Of a stretch of 64,000 bases of DNA, positions 9,529 through 19,447 are shown one piece after another. Source of the stretch: Inquilinus sp042743185 (lineage in GTDB: Bacteria > Pseudomonadota > Alphaproteobacteria > DSM-16000 > Inquilinaceae); assembly GCF_042743185.1 (NCBI RefSeq), contig NZ_JBHYMS010000003.1, positions 62,001-126,000 of the forward strand, given 5' to 3'. Position numbers and translations under genes: made by a program. The notes under the pieces were generated by a model. The model ran no database searches, had not been told where the DNA came from, and was given only the letters and a program-made list of their open reading frames with translations. The stretch's first letter is position 1; each line of letters begins with the position of its first letter.

Positions 9529-10596
9529 CTACTTGCCTTGCGCGCCCCAGCTCTCGGACACGTGCTGGGGCGCCGGCCGGCGCTCCGCCGCCGGTTCCCA
9601 GCCGAGCTGCGGCAGGATGTGGCCCACCGCGTCGCCCAGGATCTGCTCGTATTCGAAGGGCCGGAACTCGTAGGGCAGCTCCAGCCGCAGCTCCGACACC
9701 TCCGCCAGAACCGGGTCCCGGTCCAGGGCCTCGAGGATCTGATCGGAGGTCCCGACAAGGTCCGGCGCGAACAGCGTCCGTCGTTCGCCCTGCGGCGCCA
9801 GCGTGCGTTCGCGGCGGCCGGCGGCATATTCGGCGTAGCGGGCCCGGGTCCAGTCGTCGGCACTGTCGAAGGGCACGATCACCCGGCCCAGGGCCACGCG
9901 GGCCGGACGAGATCCGCGATAGGCCGCGCGATAGGCATCCAGCTGCCGAAGCTGGGCGGTGAAGAAGTCGTCGGTGCCCTCGCCCGAGGTGACGTTGCCG
10001 ATCAGCAGGTTCAGCCCGGCGCGCCCGGCCCATTCGGCCGAGCGCAGCGACCCGCCGCCGTACCAGATGCGGTCGGCCAGCCCTTCGGCCACGGGCTGCA
10101 GCCGGGGCCGGTGGCGGCCGGCGGCGTTGACCACGACCCGGTCCGGGTCGCCGAGATAGTGGCCGCGGAGATTGTCCAGCAGCCGCTCCACCCGGCCGTA
10201 GGACAGGTCGTAGCCGGTCCAGTCGCCGTCGAAGACAAGCGGCCCCAGCAGGTCGGCATGCGGCGGCACGCCGGCGCTGAGCCCGACATTCAGCCGGCCG
10301 CCCGACAGCACGTCGGCGGTGGAGAGATCCTCGGCCAGGCGGTACGGGCTTTCATAGCCGATCTGGATCACGGCGCTGCCGAGCTGGATGCGGCGGGTGC
10401 GCTGGCTGGCCGCGGCCAGGAACACCGCGGCGGAGGAGACGCCGGGCTCGAGATGACGCTGCCGGATCCAGGCGCTGTCGAAGCCCAGCCGCTCGCCGAC
10501 GGCGAAGAGGCGCAGCGCCTTCTCCAGCCCGTCTTGCGGATCGGCCTCCGGGAAGCTGCCCGGGGTCAGGAACCCCGCATGGTCGATCGATGCCAT
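9529..10596 (-). CDS. LLM-class flavin-dependent monooxygenase (luciferase-like)
   Basis: Cytoplasmic flavin-dependent oxygenase of 355 residues, related to alkanesulfonate and N-acetyl-thioether monooxygenases. Evidence: TIM-barrel family signatures GFDSAWIRQRH, RIQLGSAVIQIGYESPYRLAEDL, LSGGRLNVGLSAG and GTSDQILEAL. The ATG at 10596 has GAGGA upstream; an in-frame extension to 10695 would run into the neighbouring gene and is rejected. It is convergent with the SsuB-type gene (16 bases apart) and directly downstream of an amino acid binding protein on its own strand, probably co-transcribed. In the Bacillus ytm/yxe clusters such an enzyme cleaves imported sulfur compounds; the same job here is inference. 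Confidence 0.88.
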   Translation of the reverse strand: MASIDHAGFLTPGSFPEADPQDGLEKALRLFAVGERLGFDSAWIRQRHLEPGVSSAAVFLAAASQRTRRIQLGSAVIQIGYESPYRLAEDLSTADVLSGGRLNVGLSAGVPPHADLLGPLVFDGDWTGYDLSYGRVERLLDNLRGHYLGDPDRVVVNAAGRHRPRLQPVAEGLADRIWYGGGSLRSAEWAGRAGLNLLIGNVTSGEGTDDFFTAQLRQLDAYRAAYRGSRPARVALGRVIVPFDSADDWTRARYAEYAAGRRERTLAPQGERRTLFAPDLVGTSDQILEALDRDPVLAEVSELRLELPYEFRPFEYEQILGDAVGHILPQLGWEPAAERRPAPQHVSESWGAQGK

Positions 10597-10609
10597 GATC
10601 CGGTCCTCG

Positions 10610-11539
10610 TCAGAATTCGGGCAGGCCGGGCGGGTTGGTGCGCGATCGGTCGATCGCCTCGGCCGACAGGCTCCAGCGCGCCAGCAGGCCGCCATATTTG
10701 CCGTCCGAGATCAGTTCGTTGATCGCGGCGGTGAAGGCGTCGGCCAAGCCGCTGCCGCGGCGGGTGGTGATGCCGGTCTCGGCATCCAGCGGCCAGCCGG
10801 AGCTGATCGTGCCAACGGGTTTGAGGCTGCCGTCGCGAGCCTGATAGGCCAGGGCAGCGTTGACGCTGAACAGGGCGTCGGCCCGCCCGGACCGGATCGC
10901 CAGCCCCCAGGCCGCCTGGTCGTCATAATATTGCAGCTCGGCCGGGGCCAGGCCCTGGGCCGCGTTCAGCCGGTTCCACTCCAGCAGGATCCGCTCCTGG
11001 TTGGTGCCCGACGCGGTGATGATCCGCAGGCCGGCGATGTCCTTCGGCTCGCGGATCGCCGTAATCGGGCTGTCTGATTTCACATAGAAGCCGTGCAGGC
11101 CCTTGCGGTAGCTCAAGAAGTCGAAGCGCTGCTTGCGCTCCTCGGTCACGCCGACATTGGAGATGACGGCATCGTACTTGCCCGAGGCCAGGCCTAGCGG
11201 CCAGTCGGCCCAGGCCACGGCCACCAGCTTCAGCCTCAGGCCCAGCAGGTCGGCGACCAGCTGGGCCAGGTCCGGGTCGGCGCCGACGACGGTCCGCGCG
11301 TCGGTCGCATAGGTGGCGATCGGCGGCTGGCTCGGCGCCACCGCCACGGTCAGCACGCCATCCTCGGCGAATCGGAAATCCTTCGGCAGCACGGCGGCGA
11401 TCGCCTCGTCCTTCTGCGCCCGCAGGCGGCCCGGCTGCTCCGGGCTGAGGTCGAGGGACTGGGCCGGTGCCGGCCCCGCGCCGGCCGCCAGGGCCAGGAC
11501 CAAGGCGGCGGCCGCCCGTCTGGAGACCAATCCGAACAT
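10610..11539 (-). CDS. Periplasmic polar amino acid-type ABC substrate-binding protein (SBP_bac_3), copy A
   Basis: Periplasmic binding protein of 309 residues. The ATG at 11539 has a GGAGGGAAGG ribosome site directly before it and leads into a Sec signal peptide ending GAGPAPA-QS; the in-frame extension to 11626 is not needed. Family-3 features: TVVGADPDLAQLVADLLG, YDAVISNVGVTEERKQRFDF, GTNQERILLEW. It is clearly paralogous to the protein at 13654-14604 (shared AWADWPLGL, SNVxVTEERK and the C-terminus RTNPPGLP). It is divergent from the fused permease-ATPase gene and probably feeds the same transporter, as with the two binding proteins TcyJ and TcyK in Bacillus. Confidence 0.9.
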   Translation of the reverse strand: MFGLVSRRAAAALVLALAAGAGPAPAQSLDLSPEQPGRLRAQKDEAIAAVLPKDFRFAEDGVLTVAVAPSQPPIATYATDARTVVGADPDLAQLVADLLGLRLKLVAVAWADWPLGLASGKYDAVISNVGVTEERKQRFDFLSYRKGLHGFYVKSDSPITAIREPKDIAGLRIITASGTNQERILLEWNRLNAAQGLAPAELQYYDDQAAWGLAIRSGRADALFSVNAALAYQARDGSLKPVGTISSGWPLDAETGITTRRGSGLADAFTAAINELISDGKYGGLLARWSLSAEAIDRSRTNPPGLPEF

Positions 11540-11643
11540 TCCTTCCCTCCTGAGGCCACGGCCTGTGGCCGATCGCGCCGATCGATATACAGACTCAGTT
11601 GACAGTAAGAAATCATATATGCGCAATAGATATGTTCAAACTG

Positions 11644-11673
11644 CAAATTATGCAGATCTTGAAAGTAATTTAT
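11644..11673 (+). promoter_or_regulatory. Shared ~30-bp motif, copy 2 (upstream of amino acid ABC operon)
   Basis: Second copy of the block described at 4964-4993, starting CAAATTATGCAGATCTTG and running into an AT-rich half with TAATTT. It lies about 60-90 bases before the ATG at 11735 and about 105 bases from the divergent start at 11539, in an AT-rich 195-base intergenic region. The recurrence in both divergent promoters of this transport island is the reason for calling it regulatory; no known consensus was matched. Confidence 0.45.
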
Positions 11674-11734
11674 GATCGGCGGACCGGCGAGCGGCCCGGC
11701 GGCACCACGCAGCGACAGCCGATTGCGAGACCGC

Positions 11735-13558
11735 ATGACCAGTCCAGACATCGACCTGCAGGACCGCCCCCGCCTTCTGCCCCGCCTGTCGGAGGACGCG
11801 GTTGTCCGCCGCCGCGACCTGACAGAGGCGCGCGATTATTCCCGCCACCGGGTCGTGGGCGCCCGTCATCCCGGCCGCACCGCCGGCACCCTGGCCGCGG
11901 CAGTCGTCATCGTCGCGGTGCTGCACTCGATCCTGACCAACCCGCGCTGGGAATGGGGTGTCTTCGCCGAATGGTTCTTCGCCGAGCCGGTGATGGACGG
12001 GCTGGGCCGCACCATCCTGCTGACCGCCGCCGGCTCCGCCCTCGGCTTCCTGCTGGGCACCGGGCTGGCCCTGGCGCGGGTGTCGAAGTCGCCGCTGCTG
12101 TCCGGCCTGGCCTGGGGCTACATCTGGCTGCTGCGGTCGATCCCGCTGATCGTGCTGCTGCTGATCCTGTTCAACCTGGGCTACCTGTACGAGTCGGTCC
12201 GGCTGGGCATTCCCTTCACCGATATCGTCTTCGAATACCCGACGGTCTCGCTGCTCGGCCCCTACGCCGCGGCGATCCTGGGTTTGAGTCTGAATCAGGC
12301 CGCCTTCTCGGCCGAGATCATCCGCGGCGGCATCCTGTCGGTCGACCAGGGCCAGCTGGAGGCCGCGGCGGCGCTGGGCCTGCCGCGCCGCCGCCAGGCC
12401 TTCCGCATCGTCCTGCCGCAGGCGATGCGGGCGATCCTGCCGACGGCCTTCAACGAGCTGATCGGTCTGGCCAAGGGCACGTCCATGGTCTACGTGCTGG
12501 CGCTGCCGGAGCTGTTCTACACAGTGCAGGTGATCTACCGCCGCAACCTGGCGGTGATCCCGCTGCTGATGGTCGCGACCGTCTGGTACCTGATCATCAT
12601 GATCGTGCTGTCGGTCATCCAGTTCTACATCGAGCGGCACTTCGCCCGCGGCGCGCTGCGCACCCTGCCGCCGACGCCGATCCAGCGGCTGAAGGCGTGG
12701 CGCGCCGGGCGTGGGGCCGAGCCGGTCGCGGCCGAGCCCCCGCCGGTCGCGGCGAGGCCGGTCCCGCCACAATCTGGCTGGCAACCGCTGTCCAACGCCA
12801 GGGGCGAGGTCAGGATCCAGGGCGTGTCGAAGAGCTTCGGGTCGCTGAAGGTGCTGGACGAGGTCGGCCTGACCATCCCGTCCGGCGACGTCACCGTGAT
12901 CCTCGGCCCCTCCGGCTCCGGCAAGTCGACGCTGCTGCGCAGCATCAACCATCTGGAGAAGGTCGATGCCGGCTTCATCACCGTCGACGGCGCGCTGCTG
13001 GGCTACCGCGAGCGCGGCGACATCCTGTACGAGCTGAAGGAAGCCGAGATCCTGAAGCGCCGGGTCGATGTCGGCATGGTGTTCCAGACCTTCAACCTGT
13101 TCCCGCATCTGACGGTGCTGGAGAACGTGATCGAGGCGCCGGTCGCGCTGCGCCGGAAGTCGAAGGCGGAGGCGACGGAGGAAGCCCTCGCCCTGCTGGC
13201 CCGGGTGGGGCTGAGCGACAAGGCCGAGGCCTATCCGCGCCAGCTGTCCGGCGGCCAGCAGCAGCGCGTCGCCATCGCCCGCGCCCTGGCGCTGAAGCCC
13301 AAGGTGCTGCTGTTCGACGAGCCGACCTCGGCCCTCGACCCCGAGCTGGTCGGCGAGGTGCTGGACGTGATCCGCGCTCTCGCCCGGTCCGGCACCACGC
13401 TGGTGATCGTCACCCACGAGATCGGCTTCGCCCGCGAGGTCGCCGACAGCGTCGTGTTCATGGATGGCGGCCGGATCCTGGAGCAGGGCCCGCCATCCCA
13501 GGTCTTCGCAGCGCCGAGGCACCCCAGGACCGCCGAGTTCCTGGCCAAGGTGCTGTAA
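11735..13558 (+). CDS. Fused permease and ATP-binding protein of a polar amino acid ABC transporter
   Basis: One 607-residue polypeptide combines two normally separate subunits. Residues ~45-320 are an HAAT-family permease with helices and the loop EAAAALGLPRRRQAFRIVLPQAMRAILP. A proline/alanine linker follows near residues 325-350, then a GlnQ/HisP-type ATPase with Walker A GPSGSGKST, signature LSGGQQQR, Walker B VLLFDEPTSALD and THEIGFAREV. ATG at 11735 precedes SPDIDLQ; an in-frame start at 11672 is possible but adds only unlike sequence. Such fusions are known in amino acid transporters, so it is not an error. Binding proteins flank it on both sides. Expected substrate: polar or sulfur amino acid such as cystine or a thioether; not proven. 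Confidence 0.92.
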   Translation: MTSPDIDLQDRPRLLPRLSEDAVVRRRDLTEARDYSRHRVVGARHPGRTAGTLAAAVVIVAVLHSILTNPRWEWGVFAEWFFAEPVMDGLGRTILLTAAGSALGFLLGTGLALARVSKSPLLSGLAWGYIWLLRSIPLIVLLLILFNLGYLYESVRLGIPFTDIVFEYPTVSLLGPYAAAILGLSLNQAAFSAEIIRGGILSVDQGQLEAAAALGLPRRRQAFRIVLPQAMRAILPTAFNELIGLAKGTSMVYVLALPELFYTVQVIYRRNLAVIPLLMVATVWYLIIMIVLSVIQFYIERHFARGALRTLPPTPIQRLKAWRAGRGAEPVAAEPPPVAARPVPPQSGWQPLSNARGEVRIQGVSKSFGSLKVLDEVGLTIPSGDVTVILGPSGSGKSTLLRSINHLEKVDAGFITVDGALLGYRERGDILYELKEAEILKRRVDVGMVFQTFNLFPHLTVLENVIEAPVALRRKSKAEATEEALALLARVGLSDKAEAYPRQLSGGQQQRVAIARALALKPKVLLFDEPTSALDPELVGEVLDVIRALARSGTTLVIVTHEIGFAREVADSVVFMDGGRILEQGPPSQVFAAPRHPRTAEFLAKVL

Positions 13559-13653
13559 CCCCTTCCCGGCCCGTGGCCGGGTTCCCCACGCCGCCGCTGC
13601 CCGCCGGCCGTCCCATGGCCGGTCCCACCAGACCAGAGATCAGGAGCCCACCC

Positions 13654-14604
13654 ATGTCCATCCGCCGGAACGCGGCCGCCGCGGCCATCGGCATCGCCGC
13701 CCTCCTCACCGCCCCCCTCCTCACCACAACGGGCGCCGCCGCGCAGACCAAGGCCTTCGACCTCACCCCGGACCAGGCCGGCCGGGTGCATGCGGAGACC
13801 GTCGATGCGGCAGTCGCCGCCGTCTCGCCCGACTTCAACTTCGTCAAGGACGGGGTGTTCACCGTCGGCGTCAGCGTCGGCGACCCGCCGCTGAACACCT
13901 ATGCCTCGGACGCCAAGACCGTGGTCGGCACCGATGCCGACCTGGCCTCCCTGGTCGCCGAAGCCCTGGGGCGGAAGGTCGAGTTCGTGCCGGTGGCCTG
14001 GGCCGACTGGCCGCTGGGCCTGGTCTCGGGCCGGTTCGACGCCGTGATCAGCAACGTCACGGTGACGGAGGAGCGGAAGGAGCGCTTCGACTTCTCCTCC
14101 TACCGCCAGGACGTGCTCGGCGCCTATGTCGCGCTGAACAGCCCGATCCAGTCGATCAAGGAACCGAAGGACATCGCCGGGCTCAAGGTCATCGTCGGCG
14201 CCGGCACCAACCAGGAGAAGATCGTGGTCGAGTGGGACCGCCAGAACGTGGCGGCGGGCCTGAAGCCGGCGGAGTTCCTCTACTTCGATGACAATGGCGC
14301 GTCCCAGCTGGCACTGACCTCTGGCCGCGCCGATGTCGAGATCAACCCGAACTCCCGCCTGGCCTACGCCGCGGCGGTCGGCGGCAAGACCCGCCCGGTC
14401 GGCATCATCAACGGCGGCTGGCCGCTGACGGCGGAGATCGCGATCACCACGCGCAAGGGCAGCGGCCTGGCCGACGCCCTGACCCTGGCGATCAACGCGC
14501 TGATCGCGAACGGCAAGTACCGCGCGGCGCTGGAACGCTGGAACCTGGGTGCCGAGGCGATCGAGCAGTCGCGCACCAACCCTCCCGGCCTGCCGAAGGT
14601 CTGA
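13654..14604 (+). CDS. Periplasmic polar amino acid-type ABC substrate-binding protein (SBP_bac_3), copy B
   Basis: Binding protein of 316 residues with a CAGGAG site seven bases before ATG and a Sec signal peptide ending TTGAAAQ. It shows TVVGTDADLASLVAEALG, FDAVISNVTVTEERKERFDF and GTNQEKIVVEWDRQN. It pairs with copy A at 10610-11539 (about 60 percent identity by eye), and follows the fused permease-ATPase by 95 bases. Its TGA stop is immediately followed by a 143-bp palindromic element. Together with the downstream acetyltransferase this mirrors tcyJKLMN/ytmI-type sulfur uptake clusters. Confidence 0.91.
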   Translation: MSIRRNAAAAAIGIAALLTAPLLTTTGAAAQTKAFDLTPDQAGRVHAETVDAAVAAVSPDFNFVKDGVFTVGVSVGDPPLNTYASDAKTVVGTDADLASLVAEALGRKVEFVPVAWADWPLGLVSGRFDAVISNVTVTEERKERFDFSSYRQDVLGAYVALNSPIQSIKEPKDIAGLKVIVGAGTNQEKIVVEWDRQNVAAGLKPAEFLYFDDNGASQLALTSGRADVEINPNSRLAYAAAVGGKTRPVGIINGGWPLTAEIAITTRKGSGLADALTLAINALIANGKYRAALERWNLGAEAIEQSRTNPPGLPKV

Positions 14605-14747
14605 GAGACCGTCCGTAAATGCTACTGGCGTGGCCGTCTGATGGCGGTTTCTGCGCTTCCGGTGCTCACGGACCCAAACGTCCGCTGCGCGCCGGTTCTC
14701 GAAACCACCGCCAGCCGACTCACACCAGCGCATTTCCAAACGGTCTC
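14605..14747. repeat. 143-bp palindromic intergenic element, copy 1
   Basis: This element reappears, inverted, at 25887-26029 with exactly the same length. Over the last ~95 bases (14653-14747) the two differ at only three positions. Ends read GAGACCG...CGGTCTC, and the copy begins directly after the TGA of the upstream gene. Arms are imperfectly complementary, so the whole unit can fold into a long hairpin. No transposase and no obvious target duplication are seen; best described as a MITE- or REP-like dispersed element that also could act as a terminator. Confidence 0.85.
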
Positions 14748-14817
14748 TAAGCCATGACATGGCCGCGCCCATCGGGGTCGCGGCCGCCCTTCCCCGCCCC
14801 GAACAGGCAACACCGCG

Positions 14818-15330
14818 ATGACCGACAGCTTCCTCTACACCACGCCGCTGGATCCGCTGGCGCAGCCGCTGATCCAGGCCCTGACCTGGGAATACGAGAC
14901 GCGCTACGGCGACTATTGGGGCGCGGGGGATGGCGTCAAGGAAATGAACCGCTATCCGGCCGAGCTGTTCGCCCCGCCGGACGGCGCCTTCCTGCTACTG
15001 CTGCGCGACGGCGCCGCCATCGCCGGCGGGGCCTTCAAGCGCCTGGACGAGCATACCGCCGAGATGAAGCGGGTCTGGACCCATGCCGACCTGCGCCGGC
15101 AGGGCCTGGCGCGCCGGGTGCTGCAGGAGTTGGAGGCGCAGGCGGCGCGGCAGGGCTACAGCCGGATCTACCTGACCACCGGCTTCCGCCAGCCGGAGGC
15201 CGCGAACCTCTATCTCCGCTCCGGCTACACCGCCCTGTTCGACACCGCGGTCGACCCCGAGATCCACGGCAAGCTGCCGTTCGAGAAGGACATCAACGCC
15301 TTGGCGCCGGTGGTACGCCGGAGGGCGTGA
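14818..15330 (+). CDS. GNAT-family N-acetyltransferase
   Basis: Cytoplasmic acetyltransferase of 170 residues. The acetyl-CoA binding segment is VWTHADLRRQGLARRVLQELE (R/Q-x-x-G-L-A) near residues 82-101, followed by YLTTGFRQPEAANLYLRSGY, the usual beta5 and C-terminal region. It is the last plus-strand gene of the amino acid ABC cluster, 70 bases past a palindromic element. GNATs in this position (Bacillus YtmI/SnaA, YxeL) acetylate imported sulfur amino acids before oxygenase attack; that role is inferred from context only. The 95 bases after it hold nothing recognisable. Confidence 0.85.
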   Translation: MTDSFLYTTPLDPLAQPLIQALTWEYETRYGDYWGAGDGVKEMNRYPAELFAPPDGAFLLLLRDGAAIAGGAFKRLDEHTAEMKRVWTHADLRRQGLARRVLQELEAQAARQGYSRIYLTTGFRQPEAANLYLRSGYTALFDTAVDPEIHGKLPFEKDINALAPVVRRRA

Positions 15331-15425
15331 TCCCCGCCTTGCCAATCATTTGATGTAAGGTTCACGAATTCCGCAAAAGATCTCGCAAGCTGGAGAGGCA
15401 ATGCGAGAGGGCAGCCCGCATCTTC

Positions 15426-16829
<1,404 letters not shown>

Positions 16830-17019
16830 CCTTCCTCCATCCGCGGTCACGGGCGTGGGTCTAGCCGAGGCCCCCGCCGCCGTCCATGGGCCGGCATGCC
16901 GCGGAGGCAAGCGGGCTCGAACGGCGGCCCGTCACGGAGATGGGCCGATGGCGGCCTGGAACGGCGCCCGTCCTGATCTCGTTGCCATGGCATTCCCGCC
17001 CCAGCCAGGGAGATTGGTC

Positions 17020-17574
17020 ATGAGGACCGCCCTTGCGCTGTCCCTCGTGGCGATCGCCGGTTCGATTCTGCTCGGGGCCTGCAGCAACGGCGAGAGCGAG
17101 CCCGCGGCGATGCCGGCATCGCCGGCCGCGGCGCCGCGGATCGATCCGGCCGACTATGTCCGGAGCACAGGCATGAGCGGCCTGTTCGAAGTCGAGTCCA
17201 GCCGGGTCGCGACCTCGCGGGCCCGCAGCGCGGATGTCGGGCGCTTCGCCCGGATGATGGTCCGGGACCACATCGTGGCCAATGCCAGGATCCGCCGCGC
17301 CGCGGCGGCGTCGGACCCGGCTTTGCAGCCGCCGACCGCGCTCGACCCGGAGCGCCGGGAGGAGCTGGCCGCGCTGAGATCGGCCGCGCGCCCGGACTTC
17401 GATCGCCTCTACATGCATGGCCAGATCGACGGGCATCAGAAGGCCCTGGAACTGCAGCAGAGCTACCGCGTGTCCGGCAGCGATCCCGGGCTGAAGGCGT
17501 TGGCGTCCGAGCTGAGCCCGATGGTCCAGCGCCATCTCGAAGAAGCGCTGACCATCCTGGTCGACCTCCGCTGA
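17020..17574 (+). CDS. DUF4142 lipoprotein
   Basis: Exported protein of 184 residues with a lipobox (GSILLGAC, Cys near residue 23), so probably anchored to a membrane facing the periplasm. The DUF4142 four-helix domain is recognisable: YVRSTGMSGLFEVESSRVA, FARMMVRDHIVANARI, and DRLYMHGQIDGHQKALELQQSY with the conserved HQ/HxK pattern. ATG at 17020 has CAGGGAGA upstream. Function of the family is unknown; some members are ferritin-like by fold. The longer in-frame ORF upstream is antisense to the protease and is not used. Confidence 0.85.
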   Translation: MRTALALSLVAIAGSILLGACSNGESEPAAMPASPAAAPRIDPADYVRSTGMSGLFEVESSRVATSRARSADVGRFARMMVRDHIVANARIRRAAAASDPALQPPTALDPERREELAALRSAARPDFDRLYMHGQIDGHQKALELQQSYRVSGSDPGLKALASELSPMVQRHLEEALTILVDLR

Positions 17575-17617
17575 GCGGCCGTTCCGGAACGCCATAGGCC
17601 GATCCATGTCGCCCGGA

Positions 17618-18508
17618 CTACGGTTCCGTGACCTCCCGCAGCAGGGCCAGCGCCTGCAGCAGGGCCGGCGACCGGTCGCCGCGGCGCCAGGCGGCGGCGA
17701 TCCGGGCCTGGGGGGCGCGGCCGGCGAGGGGCAGGTAGCGCACGCCGTACGGCCGCAGCCGGCGCAGCGACGCCGGCACCAGCGACACGCCGAAGCCGGC
17801 CGCGACCAGCGACACGATCGCATGCATCTGGTGCGCCGATTGGGCGATCCGCGGCACGAAGCCGGCGGCGGCACAGGCCTCGAGGATCGCGGCGTGGAAG
17901 CCCGGCCCCTCGCCCTGCGGGAACATGACGAAGGGCTCGGCGGCGAGGTCGGAGAGGTCGATCCGGCCGACACCCGCCAGCCGATGGTCGGCCGGCACCA
18001 CCGCGACCATCGGCTCGGCCCAGGCCGGGCGCTGGTCCAGCCCCTCGCCGTCCGGCAGCGGCGGGATGACGAAGCCGAGGTCGCCGCGGCCGCCGCGCAG
18101 CTCGTCGAGCTGCCGCATCGTCGTCGCCTCGCGCAGGTCCAGCGCCAGACCGGGATGACGCTCCCGCAGCGCCTTCAGCACCGGCGGCAGGCGCTCGAAC
18201 ATGGCGCTGCCGACGAAGGTGATGCGGAGCAGGCCGGTCAGCCCCTGCCCCGCCTGGCGCGCCACCGCCACCGCATGCTCGGCCTGGGCCAGGGTGCGGC
18301 GCGCCTCCTCCAGCAGCGCCGTGCCGGCCGGGGTCAGCGCCACCCGGCGGCGGCTGCGGTCGAACAGCGCCGCGCCGATCACATCCTCGAGCCGCCGCAT
18401 CGCGGTGCTGAGCGGCGGCTGGGCCATGCCCAGGCGTTCGGCGGCACGGCGGACATGGCGCTCCTCGGCCACGGCGATGAACTGGCGCAGGAGGCAAAGC
18501 TCGATCAT
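17618..18508 (-). CDS. LysR-family transcriptional regulator
   Basis: DNA-binding regulator of 296 residues. The N-terminal winged helix is LRQFIAVAEERHVRRAAERLGMAQPPLSTAMRRLEDVIGAALFDR, followed by the effector-binding lobes (ITFVGSAMFERLPPVLKALRERHP; MHAIVSLVAAGFGVSLVP), closest in appearance to the CatR/BenM/CbnR branch. It is transcribed away from the SDR gene at 18608, the classic LysR arrangement, with an inverted repeat in the 99-base gap. It probably controls that gene and itself; the inducer is unknown. Confidence 0.92.
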   Translation of the reverse strand: MIELCLLRQFIAVAEERHVRRAAERLGMAQPPLSTAMRRLEDVIGAALFDRSRRRVALTPAGTALLEEARRTLAQAEHAVAVARQAGQGLTGLLRITFVGSAMFERLPPVLKALRERHPGLALDLREATTMRQLDELRGGRGDLGFVIPPLPDGEGLDQRPAWAEPMVAVVPADHRLAGVGRIDLSDLAAEPFVMFPQGEGPGFHAAILEACAAAGFVPRIAQSAHQMHAIVSLVAAGFGVSLVPASLRRLRPYGVRYLPLAGRAPQARIAAAWRRGDRSPALLQALALLREVTEP

Positions 18509-18514
18509 CGGCTG

Positions 18515-18559
18515 ATACTCTTCAGATATCAGATGCTCATGATCTCATATTTGAAGTAT
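18515..18559. promoter_or_regulatory. Candidate LysR operator between regulator and SDR gene
   Basis: Two arms face each other: ATACTCTTCAGATAT (18515-18529) and ATATTTGAAGTAT (18547-18559), complementary except for one mismatch and a two-base gap. The region is AT-rich and lies between divergent starts at 18508 and 18608, where LysR proteins bind their T-N11-A type sites. The specific assignment is inference from position. Confidence 0.5.
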
Positions 18560-18607
18560 GCGAAACACCGTCCCACCTTCCGTTCGTCGCAACGGGAGAA
18601 CGGATCG

Positions 18608-19378
18608 ATGGCACGAGTGGTGGTGGTCAGCGGCGGCGGCACGGGCATCGGCCTGGCGGTCGCCGGGCACTTCGCCGGGCAGGGCGAACAGGTGGTGATC
18701 CTGGGCCGCCGCGCCAGCGTGCTGGCGGCGGCGGTGGAGGCGATCGGGCGGCAGCATCCAAAGGCGCCGCCGGTGCTGCCGCTGGCGGGCGACCTGTCGC
18801 AGCCAGACCGGGTCGAGGCGCTGTGCCGGGAGATCGGCGAGCGCTTTCCCGCGGTCGACGTGCTGGTCCATGCCGCCGGCGGCAACGCCGTCCTGCAGGC
18901 GCCGCCGGGCCATTACGACGACGGTCTGGCCGGGGTGGCGCGGCGCTGGACCGACAACTTCGCCGGCAACGTGCTGTCCGCCGTGCTGCTGACCGAGGGG
19001 CTGCGCGACCGGCTGCGGGCGCCGGGCGGCCGGGTGGTGCTGATCGGCTCGATCGCCGCCTATCGCGGCTCCGGCGCCGGCTGCTACGGCGCCGCCAAGG
19101 CCGCGCTGCATCCCTATGGCTACGACCTGGCCGCAGCTCTCGGCCCGCGCGGCATCACCGTCAACATCGTCGCGCCCGGCTACATCCGCGACACCGGGTT
19201 CTTCGCCGACCGGCTGTCACCGGAACGGCAGGCGGCGCTGATCGCCGAGACCTCGACCCGCCGCGCCGGGGTGCCGGCCGACATCGCCGACGCCGTGGCC
19301 TGGCTGGCCTCGCCCGGCGCGGCCCACGTCACCGCCCAGGTGATCCAGGTCAATGGCGGCGCCGAACGCGGCCATTGA
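18608..19378 (+). CDS. Short-chain dehydrogenase/reductase (SDR)
   Basis: NAD(P)-dependent oxidoreductase of 256 residues. It has the Rossmann glycine motif GGGTGIG (residues ~10-16), NAG-equivalent HAAGG, catalytic S (LIGSIAAYRG) and Y-x-x-x-K (YGAAKAAL), plus PGYIRDTGFF after the fold and the C-terminal VIQVNGG. Start ATG at 18608 has GGGAG upstream. It ends 15 bases before the rplQ terminator hairpin. Substrate unknown; presumably under control of the divergent LysR protein. Confidence 0.92.
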   Translation: MARVVVVSGGGTGIGLAVAGHFAGQGEQVVILGRRASVLAAAVEAIGRQHPKAPPVLPLAGDLSQPDRVEALCREIGERFPAVDVLVHAAGGNAVLQAPPGHYDDGLAGVARRWTDNFAGNVLSAVLLTEGLRDRLRAPGGRVVLIGSIAAYRGSGAGCYGAAKAALHPYGYDLAAALGPRGITVNIVAPGYIRDTGFFADRLSPERQAALIAETSTRRAGVPADIADAVAWLASPGAAHVTAQVIQVNGGAERGH

Positions 19379-19393
19379 TCCGGCACGTCCCAA

Positions 19394-19421
19394 GAAAAAG
19401 GCCCGGCTGAAGCCGGGCCTT
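19394..19421 (-). terminator. Rho-independent terminator of the rpsM-rplQ operon
   Basis: Perfect inverted repeat AAGGCCCGGCT / AGCCGGGCCTT (19398-19408 and 19411-19421). Read on the minus strand, the stem is followed by TTTTTCTTG, a good U-tract, 27 bases after the rplQ stop. On the plus strand only TT follows, so it mainly serves the ribosomal operon but may also stop the SDR transcript. Confidence 0.88.
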
Positions 19422-19447
19422 GATCCATTCGTCGGTGCTTCGGCCGA

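Noticed and set aside
11648..13522. Open frame of 624 codons on the minus strand
   Set aside because: Antisense shadow of the permease-ATPase fusion; repetitive QR/HD-rich translation, no domain.
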